From Rhodococcus pyridinivorans (GTDB lineage: Bacteria > Actinomycetota > Actinomycetes > Mycobacteriales > Mycobacteriaceae): a stretch of DNA of 64,000 nt. The DNA lies in contig NZ_FNRX01000002.1 in the NCBI RefSeq assembly GCF_900105195.1, positions 496,001 through 560,000 of the forward strand. Reading direction: 5' to 3'. Of the stretch, positions 34,528-43,551 are shown piece after piece; positions within the stretch are counted from its first letter, which is position 1; each line of letters starts with the position of its first letter. A program made the translations under genes and the position numbers. The notes under the pieces are model-generated. The model was not told where the DNA came from. It did not search any database and saw only the letters and a program-made list of their open reading frames with translations.

Positions 34528-34857
34528 CTAGGAAGTATGCGGCGGGGGAGGGGGTCTGCTGTCCAGGGTGGAGCGCAGACGGTCGTTGTCCTCCTTGAGG
34601 GCCGCGTTGTTCGCCTCGAGTTCGAGGATCCGGGCGATTCCGGCGATATTGATTCCGGAGCCCACCAGTTCGACGATCCGTTGGACGATCTCGAGATCGT
34701 TGTCGCTGTAGCGACGCGTCCCACCCGCTGTGCGTGCGGGGTTCAGCAGCCCTCGGCGTTCGTACAGGCGCAAGGTCTGCGGGTCGAGTCCCGACAGTTC
34801 GGCGGCCACCGAGATGCCGTAGACCCCGCGCCGGGCGCGTAACGGATCTGGCGTCAT
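34528..34857 (-). CDS. hspR: MerR-family regulator, HspR-like
   Basis: This 109-residue regulator has the start signature [28 protein letters not shown], characteristic of HspR. The winged-HTH continues through [18 protein letters not shown] coiled coil ([21 protein letters not shown]) follows, then a short Pro-rich tail. HspR represses heat-shock genes in actinobacteria. Here the divergent neighbour is an Hsp20, which fits. A perfect HAIR box (CTTGAGT-N7-ACTCAAG) is not seen in the intergenic region, so the binding site may be diverged. Confidence 0.8.
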   Translation of the reverse strand: MTPDPLRARRGVYGISVAAELSGLDPQTLRLYERRGLLNPARTAGGTRRYSDNDLEIVQRIVELVGSGINIAGIARILELEANNAALKEDNDRLRSTLDSRPPPPPHTS

Positions 34858-34907
34858 CGTTTCCTCCGGAGTCGGTCTTCTCGGGTCGCGCTGCGGTCAC
34901 CCGCGAC

Positions 34908-34936
34908 TTGACCGAACCTTATCACAGGTCCATAAT
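34908..34936 (+). promoter_or_regulatory. Promoter of hsp20
   Basis: TTGACC (34908-34913), a 17-bp spacer and CATAAT (34931-34936) form a good vegetative-type promoter facing hsp20. The expected start is about 34943, inside the small hairpin that follows. Confidence 0.6.
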
Positions 34937-34940
34937 AAAT

Positions 34941-34958
34941 CTGTGTCTACGGACACAG
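34941..34958. promoter_or_regulatory. Perfect inverted repeat at the hsp20 transcription start
   Basis: CTGTGTC and GACACAG form 7-bp perfect arms around TACG. It lies directly after the -10, so it is either a repressor operator (HspR or another) or a 5' mRNA hairpin affecting stability. Confidence 0.5.
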
Positions 34959-35014
34959 ATAATCAACAAAGTGTGGCCGTCACGAACGGCCGGACAGTCG
35001 GAGGTGACAGACCG

Positions 35015-35440
35015 ATGTTGATGCGCACCGACCCCTTCCGCGATATCGATCGCTTCACGCAGCAGGTGCTCGGCACCATGGCACGGCCCGCGGTGATGCC
35101 GCTCGATGCATGGCGAGAAGGCGACCGTTTCGTCGCCGAGTTCGATCTCCCGGGCGTCGACGCCGACTCGATCGACCTCGATGTCGAACGCAACGTGCTC
35201 ACCGTGCGCGCGGAACGTCCGGAAGTCGACCGGGACAAGGAATTCGTCTCGACCGAGAGGCCGCGAGGCATCTTCACTCGTAGGCTGTTCCTCGGTGACA
35301 CCCTCGACACCGATCGGATCGAAGCGCAGTACCGCGGTGGTGTTCTACGCGTGACGATTCCGGTCGCAGAGAAGGCGAAGCCCCGCAAGATCTCGGTGAT
35401 CGACGCGGAGACGAACGGCCAGGCCGCGATCGAGAAGTGA
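35015..35440 (+). CDS. Hsp20/alpha-crystallin small heat-shock protein
   Basis: This 141-residue holdase chaperone begins [14 protein letters not shown]. The alpha-crystallin domain spans about residues 35-130 with [22 protein letters not shown] and the closing [21 protein letters not shown], whose I-x-V-type tail (ISVIDA) docks subunits. GGAGGTGAC lies upstream of ATG 35015. A strong hairpin terminator follows. Divergent HspR-like regulator and promoter support heat-inducible expression. Confidence 0.93.
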   Translation: MLMRTDPFRDIDRFTQQVLGTMARPAVMPLDAWREGDRFVAEFDLPGVDADSIDLDVERNVLTVRAERPEVDRDKEFVSTERPRGIFTRRLFLGDTLDTDRIEAQYRGGVLRVTIPVAEKAKPRKISVIDAETNGQAAIEK

Positions 35441-35450
35441 ACCGCTAAGG

Positions 35451-35486
35451 CGAACCGGGCCCGGGATGATTCCCGGGCCCGGTTCG
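35451..35486. terminator. Strong hairpin terminator after hsp20
   Basis: Sixteen bases (35451-35466) pair perfectly with 35471-35486 around a TGAT loop; the core is CCGGGCCCGGG. It lies between two convergent stops and can serve both. No U tract is visible. Confidence 0.8.
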
Positions 35487-35496
35487 GCTGCGTCCA

Positions 35497-36678
35497 CTAC
35501 GGTTTCAGGCAGATCTTGATGGCGCCGTCCTGCTTCTTCTGGAAGATCTCGTACGCGTGCGGTGCGTCGTCGAGCGGGAGGCGGTGGGTCGCGAAGTCGT
35601 CGACCCCCAGCGGATCCTCGTCGGTCAGCAGCGGCAGGATCTCCGGGACCCAGTTCAACACGTTGGCCTGACCCATGTGGAGACGGATCTGCTTGTCGAA
35701 CAGGGTGAGCATCGGCATCGGATCCGCCGCCCCGCCGTACACACCGCTCAACGAGATCGCGCCACCACGCCGCACGACGTCGATCGCGGTGTACAGCGCG
35801 TGGAGACGGTCCACTCCGGCCTTCTCCATGAACGGCTCGGCGATCGCCGACGGCAGGAAGCCGGCGGCACTCTGGGCGAGCTTCGCGACGGGCGAGCCGT
35901 GCGCCTCCATACCCACGGCGTCGATCACCGAATCGGTGCCGCGCCCGTTCGTCATGTCACGGATCATGTCGCCGGGATTGTTGTCGACCTCGCGCAGATC
36001 GACGACCTCGATGCCGCGGGAGGCCGCGCGGGCCAGTCGCTCGGGGACCATGTCCACGCCGATCACGCGGGCACCCTTGTGCACCGCGATGCGGGCGGCC
36101 ATCTCTCCGATGGGGCCGAGGCCGAGCACCGTGACACTTCCGCCGTCGGGGATCTCCGCGTACTCGACGGCCTGCCACGCGGTGGGCAGCACGTCGGAAA
36201 GGTAGACGAAACGGTCGTCGGCCGGCCCTTCCGGGACCTTGATGTGGGTGGCGTCGGCATGGGGGACGCGCAGATATTCGGCCTGCCCGCCGGGCACGCT
36301 GCCGTAGAGCTTCGAGTAGCCGAACAGTGCGGCGCCGGTGCCCTCCTCACGGACCTGCGTGGTCTCGCACTGCGAATGCAGGCCGTGGGAACACATGAAG
36401 CACTGGCCGCAACACACCTGGAAGGGGATCACCACCCGGTCGCCGGGCTTCAGCTTCGTGACGCCGGAGCCGACCTCCTCGACGATGCCCATCGGTTCGT
36501 GACCGAGAATGTCGCCGGGAGTCATGAAGGCTCCCAACACCTCGTACAGGTGCAGGTCGGAGCCGCAGATGTTGGTGGTGGTGACGCGGATGACGGCGTC
36601 ACCGGCCTCCTGGATCGTCGGATCGGGCACCGTATCGACGCTCACGTTGCGGCGCCCTTGCCATGTCACTGCCTTCAT
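35497..36678 (-). CDS. Zinc-dependent alcohol dehydrogenase (formaldehyde-dehydrogenase-like)
   Basis: This 393-residue medium-chain dehydrogenase has the catalytic zinc site CGSDLHLYE (Cys, with the His in GHEPMGIVEE) and a structural zinc set CCGQCFMCSHGLHSQC. The NAD-binding Rossmann motif is VTVLGLGPIGEMAARIAV. The long insert near residues 240-300 resembles the glutathione-independent formaldehyde dehydrogenase subgroup. The substrate is uncertain. ATG 36678 gives the standard MKAVTWQGRRNVSV start. Confidence 0.9.
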   Translation of the reverse strand: MKAVTWQGRRNVSVDTVPDPTIQEAGDAVIRVTTTNICGSDLHLYEVLGAFMTPGDILGHEPMGIVEEVGSGVTKLKPGDRVVIPFQVCCGQCFMCSHGLHSQCETTQVREEGTGAALFGYSKLYGSVPGGQAEYLRVPHADATHIKVPEGPADDRFVYLSDVLPTAWQAVEYAEIPDGGSVTVLGLGPIGEMAARIAVHKGARVIGVDMVPERLARAASRGIEVVDLREVDNNPGDMIRDMTNGRGTDSVIDAVGMEAHGSPVAKLAQSAAGFLPSAIAEPFMEKAGVDRLHALYTAIDVVRRGGAISLSGVYGGAADPMPMLTLFDKQIRLHMGQANVLNWVPEILPLLTDEDPLGVDDFATHRLPLDDAPHAYEIFQKKQDGAIKICLKP

Positions 36679-36825
36679 GTCGCTCCTCGGTTCCTCGGGT
36701 GCAGGAATGTCGGGCCGTGCCCGGCACGTGTCCCTCGATGCCTACCCCCGCTCGGCGCGGGCAAACGCTGCCCGCGAGCGGGTCCCTGCCGCGCCGCACA
36801 TGTTTGCGCGTGCCGGAGGAGAGGT

Positions 36826-36909
36826 ATGTCGCCACAGAATCGAATCACCGCGACACATGTCTGTGGCCGCTCTTGCGGGAGCGCAGCCGCACAGAAGGAG
36901 GTCAGGTGA
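36826..36909 (+). CDS. Candidate 27-residue peptide, first gene of a small dicistron
   Basis: An ATG preceded by GGAGGAGAGG opens a 27-codon frame that contains HVCGRSCGS and ends QKEVR. Its TGA overlaps the next GTG (GTGA). The strong ribosome site argues that it is translated. The peptide has no known relatives that I recognise; with two Cys codons it might act as a leader. Confidence 0.5.
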   Translation: MSPQNRITATHVCGRSCGSAAAQKEVR

Positions 36910-37063
36910 CCACTTCGGACCCCGAACACCACGGAAGCCAGGATCCCGAACCTTCGCGCACCCCGGATCTCGAGGATTCCCCATCAGCGGGTGGCTCACG
37001 CTGCTCGCCGTCGCGGTGATCGTGATCATCTTCGTGGTCGCGATCTTCGGCATCCTGTCCTGA
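36906..37063 (+). pseudogene. Small single-TM protein disrupted by a one-base frameshift
   Basis: A GTG at 36906 with GAAGGAGG upstream starts a polar N-terminus (TTSDPEHHGSQDPEP to LEDSP). The expected hydrophobic continuation, ISGWLTLLAVAVIVIIFVVAIFGILS with a stop at 37063, lies in another frame. Adding one C to the CCCC run near 36979-36982 joins both into a sensible protein of about 52 residues (LEDSPISGWLTLL). It is either a genuine indel, a sequencing error or a recoding site. Confidence 0.6.
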
Positions 37064-37097
37064 CGGTTCGGCCCGAGCCGCCCCGCGGAGCTTCTCG

Positions 37098-37562
37098 TCA
37101 GCGTCCGCGACGCGGTAGCCGCACGACCTGCACGAAGAATTCGTCGATCTGCTTCACGGCACCGATGAACTGGTCGAGATCGACCGGCTTGGTGACGTAC
37201 GCATTGGCGTGCAGCTTGTAGCTGCGGAGAATGTCCTCCTCGGCCGACGAGGTCGTGAGCACCACGATCGGGATGTCGGACAGTTCCGGATCGGACTTGA
37301 TCTTCGTCAGCACCTGCCGGCCATCGTACTTCGGCAGGTTCAGGTCGAGCAGGATCAGATCCGGGCGCGGCGCACCCTCGTGGTCGCCCCGGCGGTACAG
37401 GAAGTCGAGTGCTTCCGCCCCGTCGCGGACGACGTGTAGGGCGTTGCCGATCTTGTTGTCCTCGAATGCTTCACGGGTCATCAGCTCGTCGCCGGGATCG
37501 TCCTCGACCAACAGGACGTCCACCGGTCGGGCAGCGGGATAGGTCACGATCGTGCTCCTCAT
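37098..37562 (-). CDS. Single-domain response regulator (Rcp1/CheY-like)
   Basis: This 154-residue receiver has the acidic pocket EDD near residues 20-22 (LLVEDDPGD), the phospho-accepting Asp in LILLDLNLPKYDGR, the Thr in VVLTTSS and the Lys in VTKPVD. No output domain is present. Its start overlaps the kinase stop by 4 bp (ATGA), so the kinase is its likely phosphodonor. It resembles Rcp1-type partners of phytochrome-like kinases. Confidence 0.92.
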   Translation of the reverse strand: MRSTIVTYPAARPVDVLLVEDDPGDELMTREAFEDNKIGNALHVVRDGAEALDFLYRRGDHEGAPRPDLILLDLNLPKYDGRQVLTKIKSDPELSDIPIVVLTTSSAEEDILRSYKLHANAYVTKPVDLDQFIGAVKQIDEFFVQVVRLPRRGR

Positions 37563-39199
37563 GACGTTGTCCCCTGCTTCTGCTCGACGGGGCGTGATGC
37601 GGTTCCGAGGGTGAAGCAGATTCGAGTGCCCTCGGTATGAGTATCGCCGTACTCGGTGTCGATCCAGATTCTTCCCGCGTGATACTCGACGATTTTCTTG
37701 CTCAGCGCCAGTCCGATACCGGTGCCCTGGTAATCGTCGCGAGGATGCAGCCGCTGGAAGATGACGAACACCTTCTCGGCGTACTCGCTGTCGATCCCGA
37801 TGCCGTTGTCGGTGACGCAGAAGTGCCACCGCGGACCGTCCGACTCGTCCTCGGCCTTTTCGCACTCGATCCTGATCACCGGGGTGCGATCGGGATGGCG
37901 GAACTTGATGGCGTTGCCGACCAGGTTCTGCCACAGCATCGTCAGCAGAGTGGGGTCGCCGGTGAGCTCGGGGAGGTCGTCGGGGCGTTCGATCTGCGCC
38001 TGTGACTCCTCGATGGAGGCGGAGAGGTTGAACAACGCCTTCTCGAGCGGTCGGCCGAGGTCGACCCGGACGTAGGCGTCGTGGACGCGTCCGACCCGGG
38101 AGAAGGCGAGCAGATCGCTGATCAGCACCTGCATCCGTTTCGCGCCGTCCACGGCGTATTCGACGTACTGTCGTCCACGATCGTCGAGGACGTCGCCGTA
38201 CCGCTTCTCGAGCAGCTGGCAGAAGGACGCGACCTTCCGCAGCGGTTCCTGCAGGTCGTGCGATGCGACGTAGGCGAACTGCTCGAGTTCGGTGTTCGAG
38301 CGGCGGAGTTCCTCGGCCTGGGAATCGAGATCCTCGGTCTGTTTCGCGAGCAGGGTCTGCTGCTTCCGGGAGTCCGCCAACGCGTCCGCGATACGACCGC
38401 GCATCGTCTCGACGTCCAGGGCGAGTGCCCGGATGTCCTTCGGTCCCTGGGGGTATATGTGCTGGTAGAAGTTCTCCTCCAGCGCGACCCGGCGACTGGC
38501 GTTGCGGAGTTTGCTGAGCGGCACGGCGACGAGATTGTGGACGAGGGCCACCATCGCGAGGCCGGTGAGGATGAACGCGATCACCATGGCGATCAGGACC
38601 GAGTTGCGGATCGTCCGGGACTGCACGAGATCGTCGAGGTTCTCTTCGAGCACACGGGAGAGCGCGCTGTTCTCCTGGACGAACATCGACCGGATCTCAC
38701 CGAAGGTCAGCCGGTCCTCCTCTGCCAGGTTCGCATCGACGGGGCGCGGCTGCCCGGGCACGACTGTGGCGATGATCGGCTCTGCATATTGCGTCTGCCA
38801 CTGCCGGGCGGTGGCGTCGATGGAGTCGATGTCGGCGAGGAGCTCGGGATGGTCGGCGAGGAGTTCACGGAGGCGATCGAGGGCGACCTGCTGATCGGCT
38901 CGGCCGGCGCGATACGGCCCGAGGAAGATCGGGTCGGTTGTGAGCGCATACCCGCGGACCGCGGTCTGCTGATCGAGCAATGAGCTCTGCAGCCGGTAGG
39001 ACTCCGTCATCGCGGGCTGGATCCGCCCGGTCACCTCGTCGGTGATCTGCACGGTGCGCTGGATGAAGATTCCGCCCACGATCGAGCCGAGGACGGCGAA
39101 GACCGCGAGGACCGCGAACGCGACCTGGAACCAGCTCTGCACGACCAGCCGCGACGAGAACCGCTCGATGCGCGGTTCGGGAACCGAAGGATCCCTCAT
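37559..39199 (-). CDS. Sensor histidine kinase with CHASE3-like sensor
   Basis: This 546-residue membrane kinase has TM1 around residues 26-48 (VAFAVLAVFAVLGSIVGGIFI), a periplasmic four-helix region with YRLQSSLLDQQTAVRGYALTTD typical of CHASE3, and TM2 around 200-222 (VLIAMVIAFILTGLAMVALV). HAMP, a coiled coil, the H-box YVASHDLQEPLRKV and a HATPase with NLVGNAIKFRHPD, DNGIGID and GTGIGLAL follow. It is coupled to the receiver protein downstream. The signal is unknown. Confidence 0.92.
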   Translation of the reverse strand: MRDPSVPEPRIERFSSRLVVQSWFQVAFAVLAVFAVLGSIVGGIFIQRTVQITDEVTGRIQPAMTESYRLQSSLLDQQTAVRGYALTTDPIFLGPYRAGRADQQVALDRLRELLADHPELLADIDSIDATARQWQTQYAEPIIATVVPGQPRPVDANLAEEDRLTFGEIRSMFVQENSALSRVLEENLDDLVQSRTIRNSVLIAMVIAFILTGLAMVALVHNLVAVPLSKLRNASRRVALEENFYQHIYPQGPKDIRALALDVETMRGRIADALADSRKQQTLLAKQTEDLDSQAEELRRSNTELEQFAYVASHDLQEPLRKVASFCQLLEKRYGDVLDDRGRQYVEYAVDGAKRMQVLISDLLAFSRVGRVHDAYVRVDLGRPLEKALFNLSASIEESQAQIERPDDLPELTGDPTLLTMLWQNLVGNAIKFRHPDRTPVIRIECEKAEDESDGPRWHFCVTDNGIGIDSEYAEKVFVIFQRLHPRDDYQGTGIGLALSKKIVEYHAGRIWIDTEYGDTHTEGTRICFTLGTASRPVEQKQGTTS

Positions 39200-39463
39200 C
39201 GCCGCACCGTCGCTCCGACCTCGGCGGAACGCACGATACCGATCACATCCACCCCAGCTTCCCGGCCCGTGCCCGATTCGCGCCTACGGGCGACGAATCC
39301 CGACGGCGGTGCGGTCCCGAACCTGTCGGTCTGCGAACACACGTATGGACGGGCTGTCTGTTGAACCCGAATGCGAACTGTAGCCGACCGGTGGAGCCGT
39401 TCCGATCCGGCCACGGGCCGAACCGGCTGCACCGAGTGCCGGAACGCGACTAGGGTCGGTCGC

Positions 39464-40336
39464 ATGACACGACGAGTGAGTGTGTGGGGTGGCGCGTTCT
39501 GGCTCAGTCGGAAGGTTCGCGAGCAGGCGCTCGATGCAGCCCGCGAACTGGAGGAGCTCGGGTACTCCCGGTTGTGGACGTCCGGCGGATTCAAGGACGG
39601 CTTCCCCTCCGTCTACGGTGAACTGCTCGCGGCGACGACGACGCTCGAGCTGGCGAGCGGCATCATCAGCATCTGGCACGCCGACCCGGAGACCACGGCG
39701 GCTGCGGTCGCCGATCTGGAGTCGCGGTATCCCGGTCGTTTCCTGCTGGGCGTCGGAACGAGTCACGCTCCCGTCGTCGACGCGCGGGAGAACACCAGCT
39801 ACACCAAGCCCTACAGCCGGATGGTCGAGTACCTCGACGGCCTCGATGTGGCGTCGACGCCGGTGCCCACCGATCGCAGGGTCCTCGCGGCGCTCGGCCC
39901 GCGCATGCTGAAGCTGTCCGCCGAGCGCGCGGCAGGAGCCCATCCGTACTTCGTTCCGCCCGCGCACACGGCGGTTGCGCGTGAGGCCCTCGGCTCGGAG
40001 CCGTTGCTCGCGCCCGAGGTGGCCGTCGTCCTCGAAACCGACGAGACCGTTGCGCGTTACATCGCCCGCGAGTACATGCGCGGTTATCTCGCGCTGCCGA
40101 ACTACTCGAACAACCTGCGTCGTCTCGGGTATACCGACGAGGACCTCGCCGACGGTGGCAGCGACGGCCTGATGGACGTGCTCATCCCGTGGGGCGATCT
40201 CGACAGCGTCGTCGCCGGCATCGAGAAGCACTACGCCGCCGGTGCCGACGAGGTCGCCATCCAGGTGCTCACCGCGGATCCGTTCACCTTCCCGAGCGAG
40301 GGCTACCGGCAGCTCGCGTCCGCGCTGCTGAGCTGA
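39464..40336 (+). CDS. LLM-class F420-dependent oxidoreductase
   Basis: This 290-residue luciferase-like TIM-barrel protein is of the Mycobacteriales type that uses coenzyme F420. Seen are VSVWGGAFWLSRKVREQALDAARELEELGYSRLWTSGG, LELASGIISIWHADP, and YPGRFLLGVGTSH, the typical strand motifs; the C-terminus has GADEVAIQVLT. The substrate is unknown. ATG 39464 begins three residues before the conserved first strand. A divergent kinase gene lies upstream and a short tandem repeat follows directly. Confidence 0.88.
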   Translation: MTRRVSVWGGAFWLSRKVREQALDAARELEELGYSRLWTSGGFKDGFPSVYGELLAATTTLELASGIISIWHADPETTAAAVADLESRYPGRFLLGVGTSHAPVVDARENTSYTKPYSRMVEYLDGLDVASTPVPTDRRVLAALGPRMLKLSAERAAGAHPYFVPPAHTAVAREALGSEPLLAPEVAVVLETDETVARYIAREYMRGYLALPNYSNNLRRLGYTDEDLADGGSDGLMDVLIPWGDLDSVVAGIEKHYAAGADEVAIQVLTADPFTFPSEGYRQLASALLS

Positions 40337-40394
40337 GGCCACCGAACCCCGAGGTCACCGAACCCCGAGGTCACCGAACCCCGAGGTCACCGGA
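40337..40394. repeat. 16-bp tandem repeat, three copies and a partial
   Basis: Unit GGTCACCGAACCCCGA occurs at 40353-40368 and 40369-40384, with a one-base variant at 40337-40352 and a partial copy to 40394. It starts immediately after the oxidoreductase stop and lies between two convergent genes. Confidence 0.9.
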
Positions 40395-40407
40395 TCGGTG
40401 TGGCCGC

Positions 40408-41178
40408 TCAGATCGGCCGCACCGTGAGGATCTGGGACATCGTGCCGATCGGTCCGGTCGCATCGTGCAGCACCGTGCTCGTCAGGCCGACGCCGTCGGC
40501 GCCGAACGAGACCGACGTATCGAAGCCGACCCATTCACCGCGGGGTTCGGCGAACAGGTGCGCGGTCAGGTCGACGTTGGGGAAGGCGATCGTTCTCGGA
40601 TCGGCACGCACCGCCATGCCGTTGGCGATGTCGAACAGGCCGGCCGTGGCGGCGAGATCGCTGACCTTCTCGCCCTCCACGAGCGGGAGACCGGTGCGCA
40701 CCCAGAACGAGGCCCGTCCGGGTGCGGTCGAGACGCGGCGCACCTCCACCGAGTCGATGAATCCTCCCGGCCACAGCGTCGTCGGGTCCCAGGGTTCGCA
40801 GTCCTCGGGCGTCGGAATCGGCTGCAGCGTGGTGCCGGCGATCTCCGCGGTGGGACGGGTCTGCATCAGCCACGCGCGCGCACGCACGATCGCGCGCCCG
40901 TCGTAGGCGAGGGTCGCTTCCACGAGTTCGATGGTGCGTCCGGGCCGCAGGACCTCGACCGTCGTGACGACGGGACCGACGGGCACGGTGCCGAGGATGT
41001 CGTACGACAGGCGTCCGATCGTGAGGTCGTCGTCGCGCCGCGCGTCGCGGTCGCATTCGACGACGTGGGCGATCAGCCCGAGAGCGGGAGCGATGTGCTG
41101 CTCCGCCTCGTTCCACGCCCCACCGACATGTTCGGTGGCGCGGAAGGAGGTCGGGCCGAGTCGTTCGAAGTAGCTCAT
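40408..41178 (-). CDS. Acyl-CoA thioesterase-like protein (TesB-type double hot dog)
   Basis: This 256-residue protein has two hot-dog halves: an N-terminal one with HVGGAWNEAEQHIAPALGLIAHVVE and LSYDILGTVPVGPVVTTVEVLRPGRTIELVEATL, and a C-terminal one with NVDLTAHLFAEPRGEWVGFDTSVSFG. This matches the thioesterase-like superfamily of Mycobacteriales. It is translated in the same direction as the TetR gene and overlaps its stop by 4 bp. It probably hydrolyses a short or branched acyl-CoA related to the cluster. Confidence 0.82.
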   Translation of the reverse strand: MSYFERLGPTSFRATEHVGGAWNEAEQHIAPALGLIAHVVECDRDARRDDDLTIGRLSYDILGTVPVGPVVTTVEVLRPGRTIELVEATLAYDGRAIVRARAWLMQTRPTAEIAGTTLQPIPTPEDCEPWDPTTLWPGGFIDSVEVRRVSTAPGRASFWVRTGLPLVEGEKVSDLAATAGLFDIANGMAVRADPRTIAFPNVDLTAHLFAEPRGEWVGFDTSVSFGADGVGLTSTVLHDATGPIGTMSQILTVRPI

Positions 41179-41834
41179 GCGGTCTCCGTTCGTGACGGCT
41201 CTGCCGCGAGAGCCGAGGGGGTCGCGGCGAGAGCTGCCAGTGCCATGCGTCGCAGCACCGCGCGGGTGCCTTCGGGGGAACGCGGGTCGGCGCTGTGCGG
41301 TGTCGAGTTGATGAGTCCGAAGGTCGCGTGCGCCATCGTGCGCGCATCGGATTCGGGCAGTGCGGGGTCGATGCGGCGCAGGGCTTCGACCCAGATCTCG
41401 ACGTAGCGACGCTGGGTCACCCTCACCTCCCGCTGCCCCTCGTCGGGGAGGGACGTGAACTCGCGGTCCTGCACGCGGATGAGATCGGGCTCGCCCAGCG
41501 CGAAGTCGAGATGGAAGTCGACCAGGCCCTCGAGGGCGTCGCGCGGGTCGGGCGTCGTCTCGGCGACCTGCGTGCCACCTGCGAGGAGGCGGCGGCTGAT
41601 CTCGACGAGGATCTCGACGAGCAGGGCGTCCTTGTTGGGGAAGTGTCGGTACACAGCGGGACCGCTGATCCCCACGGCCGCACCGAGATCCTCGAGGCGG
41701 ACCCCGGGGAATCCGCGTTCGGCGATCAGGTGCGCCGCGGCACGCAGGAGGTCCCGTCGGCGTTCCGCCTTGGCGAGGCTACGCCGCGTCGGGCGTCCCG
41801 ATGCGGTCGAGACGTCGATCGCGGACTCGGTCAT
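41175..41834 (-). CDS. TetR-family regulator of the acyl-CoA catabolic cluster
   Basis: This 219-residue repressor has the HTH FPGVRLEDLGAAVGISGPAVYRHFPNKDALL (about residues 42-72) and a ligand domain with a C-terminal TetR helix region. It corresponds in place to Rv2506 of the mycobacterial leucine locus, upstream of the carboxylase genes. GGAG lies 8 nt before ATG 41834. The divergent region contains a GGTTA..TAACC palindrome, a likely operator for both directions. An acyl-CoA ligand is probable. Confidence 0.88.
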   Translation of the reverse strand: MTESAIDVSTASGRPTRRSLAKAERRRDLLRAAAHLIAERGFPGVRLEDLGAAVGISGPAVYRHFPNKDALLVEILVEISRRLLAGGTQVAETTPDPRDALEGLVDFHLDFALGEPDLIRVQDREFTSLPDEGQREVRVTQRRYVEIWVEALRRIDPALPESDARTMAHATFGLINSTPHSADPRSPEGTRAVLRRMALAALAATPSALAAEPSRTETA

Positions 41835-41867
41835 GAAAATCTCCGCTCGGTGTGGTCTGGACAACTC

Positions 41868-41885
41868 GGTTAATCATAACTAACC
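41868..41885. promoter_or_regulatory. TetR operator candidate between tetR and accD
   Basis: GGTTAATCATAACTAACC is a near-palindrome with arms GGTTA and TAACC, inner positions mostly symmetric. A further AGTTAAT follows at 41894. It lies between divergent promoters. Confidence 0.55.
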
Positions 41886-41923
41886 TAGATTTCAGTTAAT
41901 GGCGATTAGTCGATCTACCGAGG

Positions 41924-43543
41924 ATGGTGTCCGTGACAACCGCTGAGACGGCCTCGACAACCAGCCGCGACCAGCACGAACAGCTGGTCGGAGAGCTCCG
42001 AGACAAGCTCGCTGCCGCAGCCCTGGGTGGCAGCGAGAAAGCCCGGGAGCGGCATGTCGCCCGCGGCAAGCTGCTTCCCCGCGACCGCGTGGACGAACTG
42101 CTCGACACGGGCAGCCCGTTCCTCGAACTGTCGCCCCTCGCCGCCGACGGCATGTACGACGACGAGTGCCCCGGCGCCGGCATGATCGCCGGCATCGGCC
42201 GCGTCGCCGGCCGCGAGTGCGTGATCGTCGCGAACGACGCCACCGTCAAGGGGGGCACCTACTACCCGATCACGGTCAAGAAGCACCTGCGGGCGCAGGA
42301 AGTCGCGTTGCAGAACAACCTGCCGTGCCTGTACCTCGTCGACTCCGGTGGCGCCTTCCTGCCGCGGCAGGACGAGGTCTTCCCCGACCGCGAGCACTTC
42401 GGCCGCATCTTCTACAACCAGGCCACCATGAGCGCCAAGGGGATTCCGCAGATCGCCGCGGTCATGGGCTCGTGCACCGCCGGCGGCGCCTACGTCCCCG
42501 CCATGAGCGACGAGGCCGTCATCGTCCGCAACCAGGGCACCATCTTCCTCGGTGGCCCGCCGCTGGTGAAGGCCGCGACCGGCGAGGTCGTCACCGCCGA
42601 AGAGCTCGGCGGCGGCGACCTGCACTCGAAGGTCTCCGGCGTCACCGACCACCTGGCCGAGGACGACCGCGACGCGCTGCGCATCGTGCGAGACATCGTC
42701 TCCACCTTCGGTCCGCGCAACCCGCGTCCGTGGGACGTCGAACCCACCGTCGAACCCGAGGCCGACCCCACCGAGCTGTACGACGTGGTGCCCACCGACT
42801 CGCGCATCCCCTACGACGTGCACGAGGTCATCGACCGTGTGGTCGACGGCGCCGGCGGTGACGGCCATGGATCCAGCAGCTTCCACGAGTTCAAGGCCGA
42901 ATACGGCAAGACTCTCGTCACCGGCTTCGCACGCATCCACGGCCACCCGGTCGGCATCATCGCGAACAACGGCGTTCTCTTCGGCGAATCCGCCGTCAAG
43001 GGAGCGCATTTCATCGAACTGTGCGACAAGCGCTCGATCCCGCTGGTGTTCCTGCAGAACATCTCCGGCTTCATGGTCGGCCGCGACTACGAGGCCGGCG
43101 GCATCGCCAAGCACGGCGCGAAGATGGTCACCGCGGTCGCGTGCGCGCGGGTGCCGAAGCTGACCGTCGTCATCGGCGGCTCGTACGGCGCCGGCAACTA
43201 CTCGATGTGCGGTCGCGCGTATTCGCCTCGCTTCCTGTGGATGTGGCCCAACGCCCGCATCTCCGTCATGGGTGGCGAGCAGGCCGCCTCGGTGCTGGCC
43301 ACGGTGCGCTCCGACCAGCTCGATGCCTCGGGCAAGCCCTGGACGGCCGAGCAGGAGGAGGAGTTCAAGGCTCCGATCCGCGCCCAGTACGAGGAACAGG
43401 GCAATCCCTACTACTCGACCGCGCGCCTGTGGGACGACGGCATCATCGATCCCGCAGACACCAGAAAAGTTCTCGGACTGGCACTGTCGGTGTGCGCCAA
43501 CGCCCCGCTCGAGCCGGTCTCCTACGGCGTCTTCCGGATGTGA
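41924..43543 (+). CDS. accD1: Acyl-CoA carboxylase beta subunit, methylcrotonyl-CoA type
   Basis: This 539-residue carboxyltransferase adds CO2 from biotin to an acyl-CoA, most likely 3-methylcrotonyl-CoA. The biotin- and CoA-binding halves are seen as [36 protein letters not shown], and the second domain with [57 protein letters not shown]. This last stretch is typical of MccB. Starts at ATG 41924, GTG 41927 or GTG 41933 are possible. First gene of the leucine-type operon. Confidence 0.92.
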   Translation: MVSVTTAETASTTSRDQHEQLVGELRDKLAAAALGGSEKARERHVARGKLLPRDRVDELLDTGSPFLELSPLAADGMYDDECPGAGMIAGIGRVAGRECVIVANDATVKGGTYYPITVKKHLRAQEVALQNNLPCLYLVDSGGAFLPRQDEVFPDREHFGRIFYNQATMSAKGIPQIAAVMGSCTAGGAYVPAMSDEAVIVRNQGTIFLGGPPLVKAATGEVVTAEELGGGDLHSKVSGVTDHLAEDDRDALRIVRDIVSTFGPRNPRPWDVEPTVEPEADPTELYDVVPTDSRIPYDVHEVIDRVVDGAGGDGHGSSSFHEFKAEYGKTLVTGFARIHGHPVGIIANNGVLFGESAVKGAHFIELCDKRSIPLVFLQNISGFMVGRDYEAGGIAKHGAKMVTAVACARVPKLTVVIGGSYGAGNYSMCGRAYSPRFLWMWPNARISVMGGEQAASVLATVRSDQLDASGKPWTAEQEEEFKAPIRAQYEEQGNPYYSTARLWDDGIIDPADTRKVLGLALSVCANAPLEPVSYGVFRM

Positions 43544-43551
43544 GTGCACCC

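Noticed and set aside
34858..35014. HAIR box for HspR
   Set aside because: No CTTGAGT-N7-ACTCAAG match is present; CTTGACC near 34907 has no mirror half at the proper distance.
34943..35014. Earlier GTG start for Hsp20 adding 24 residues
   Set aside because: It lies inside the hairpin at the expected transcription start and has no ribosome site, while ATG 35015 has GGAGGTGAC upstream.
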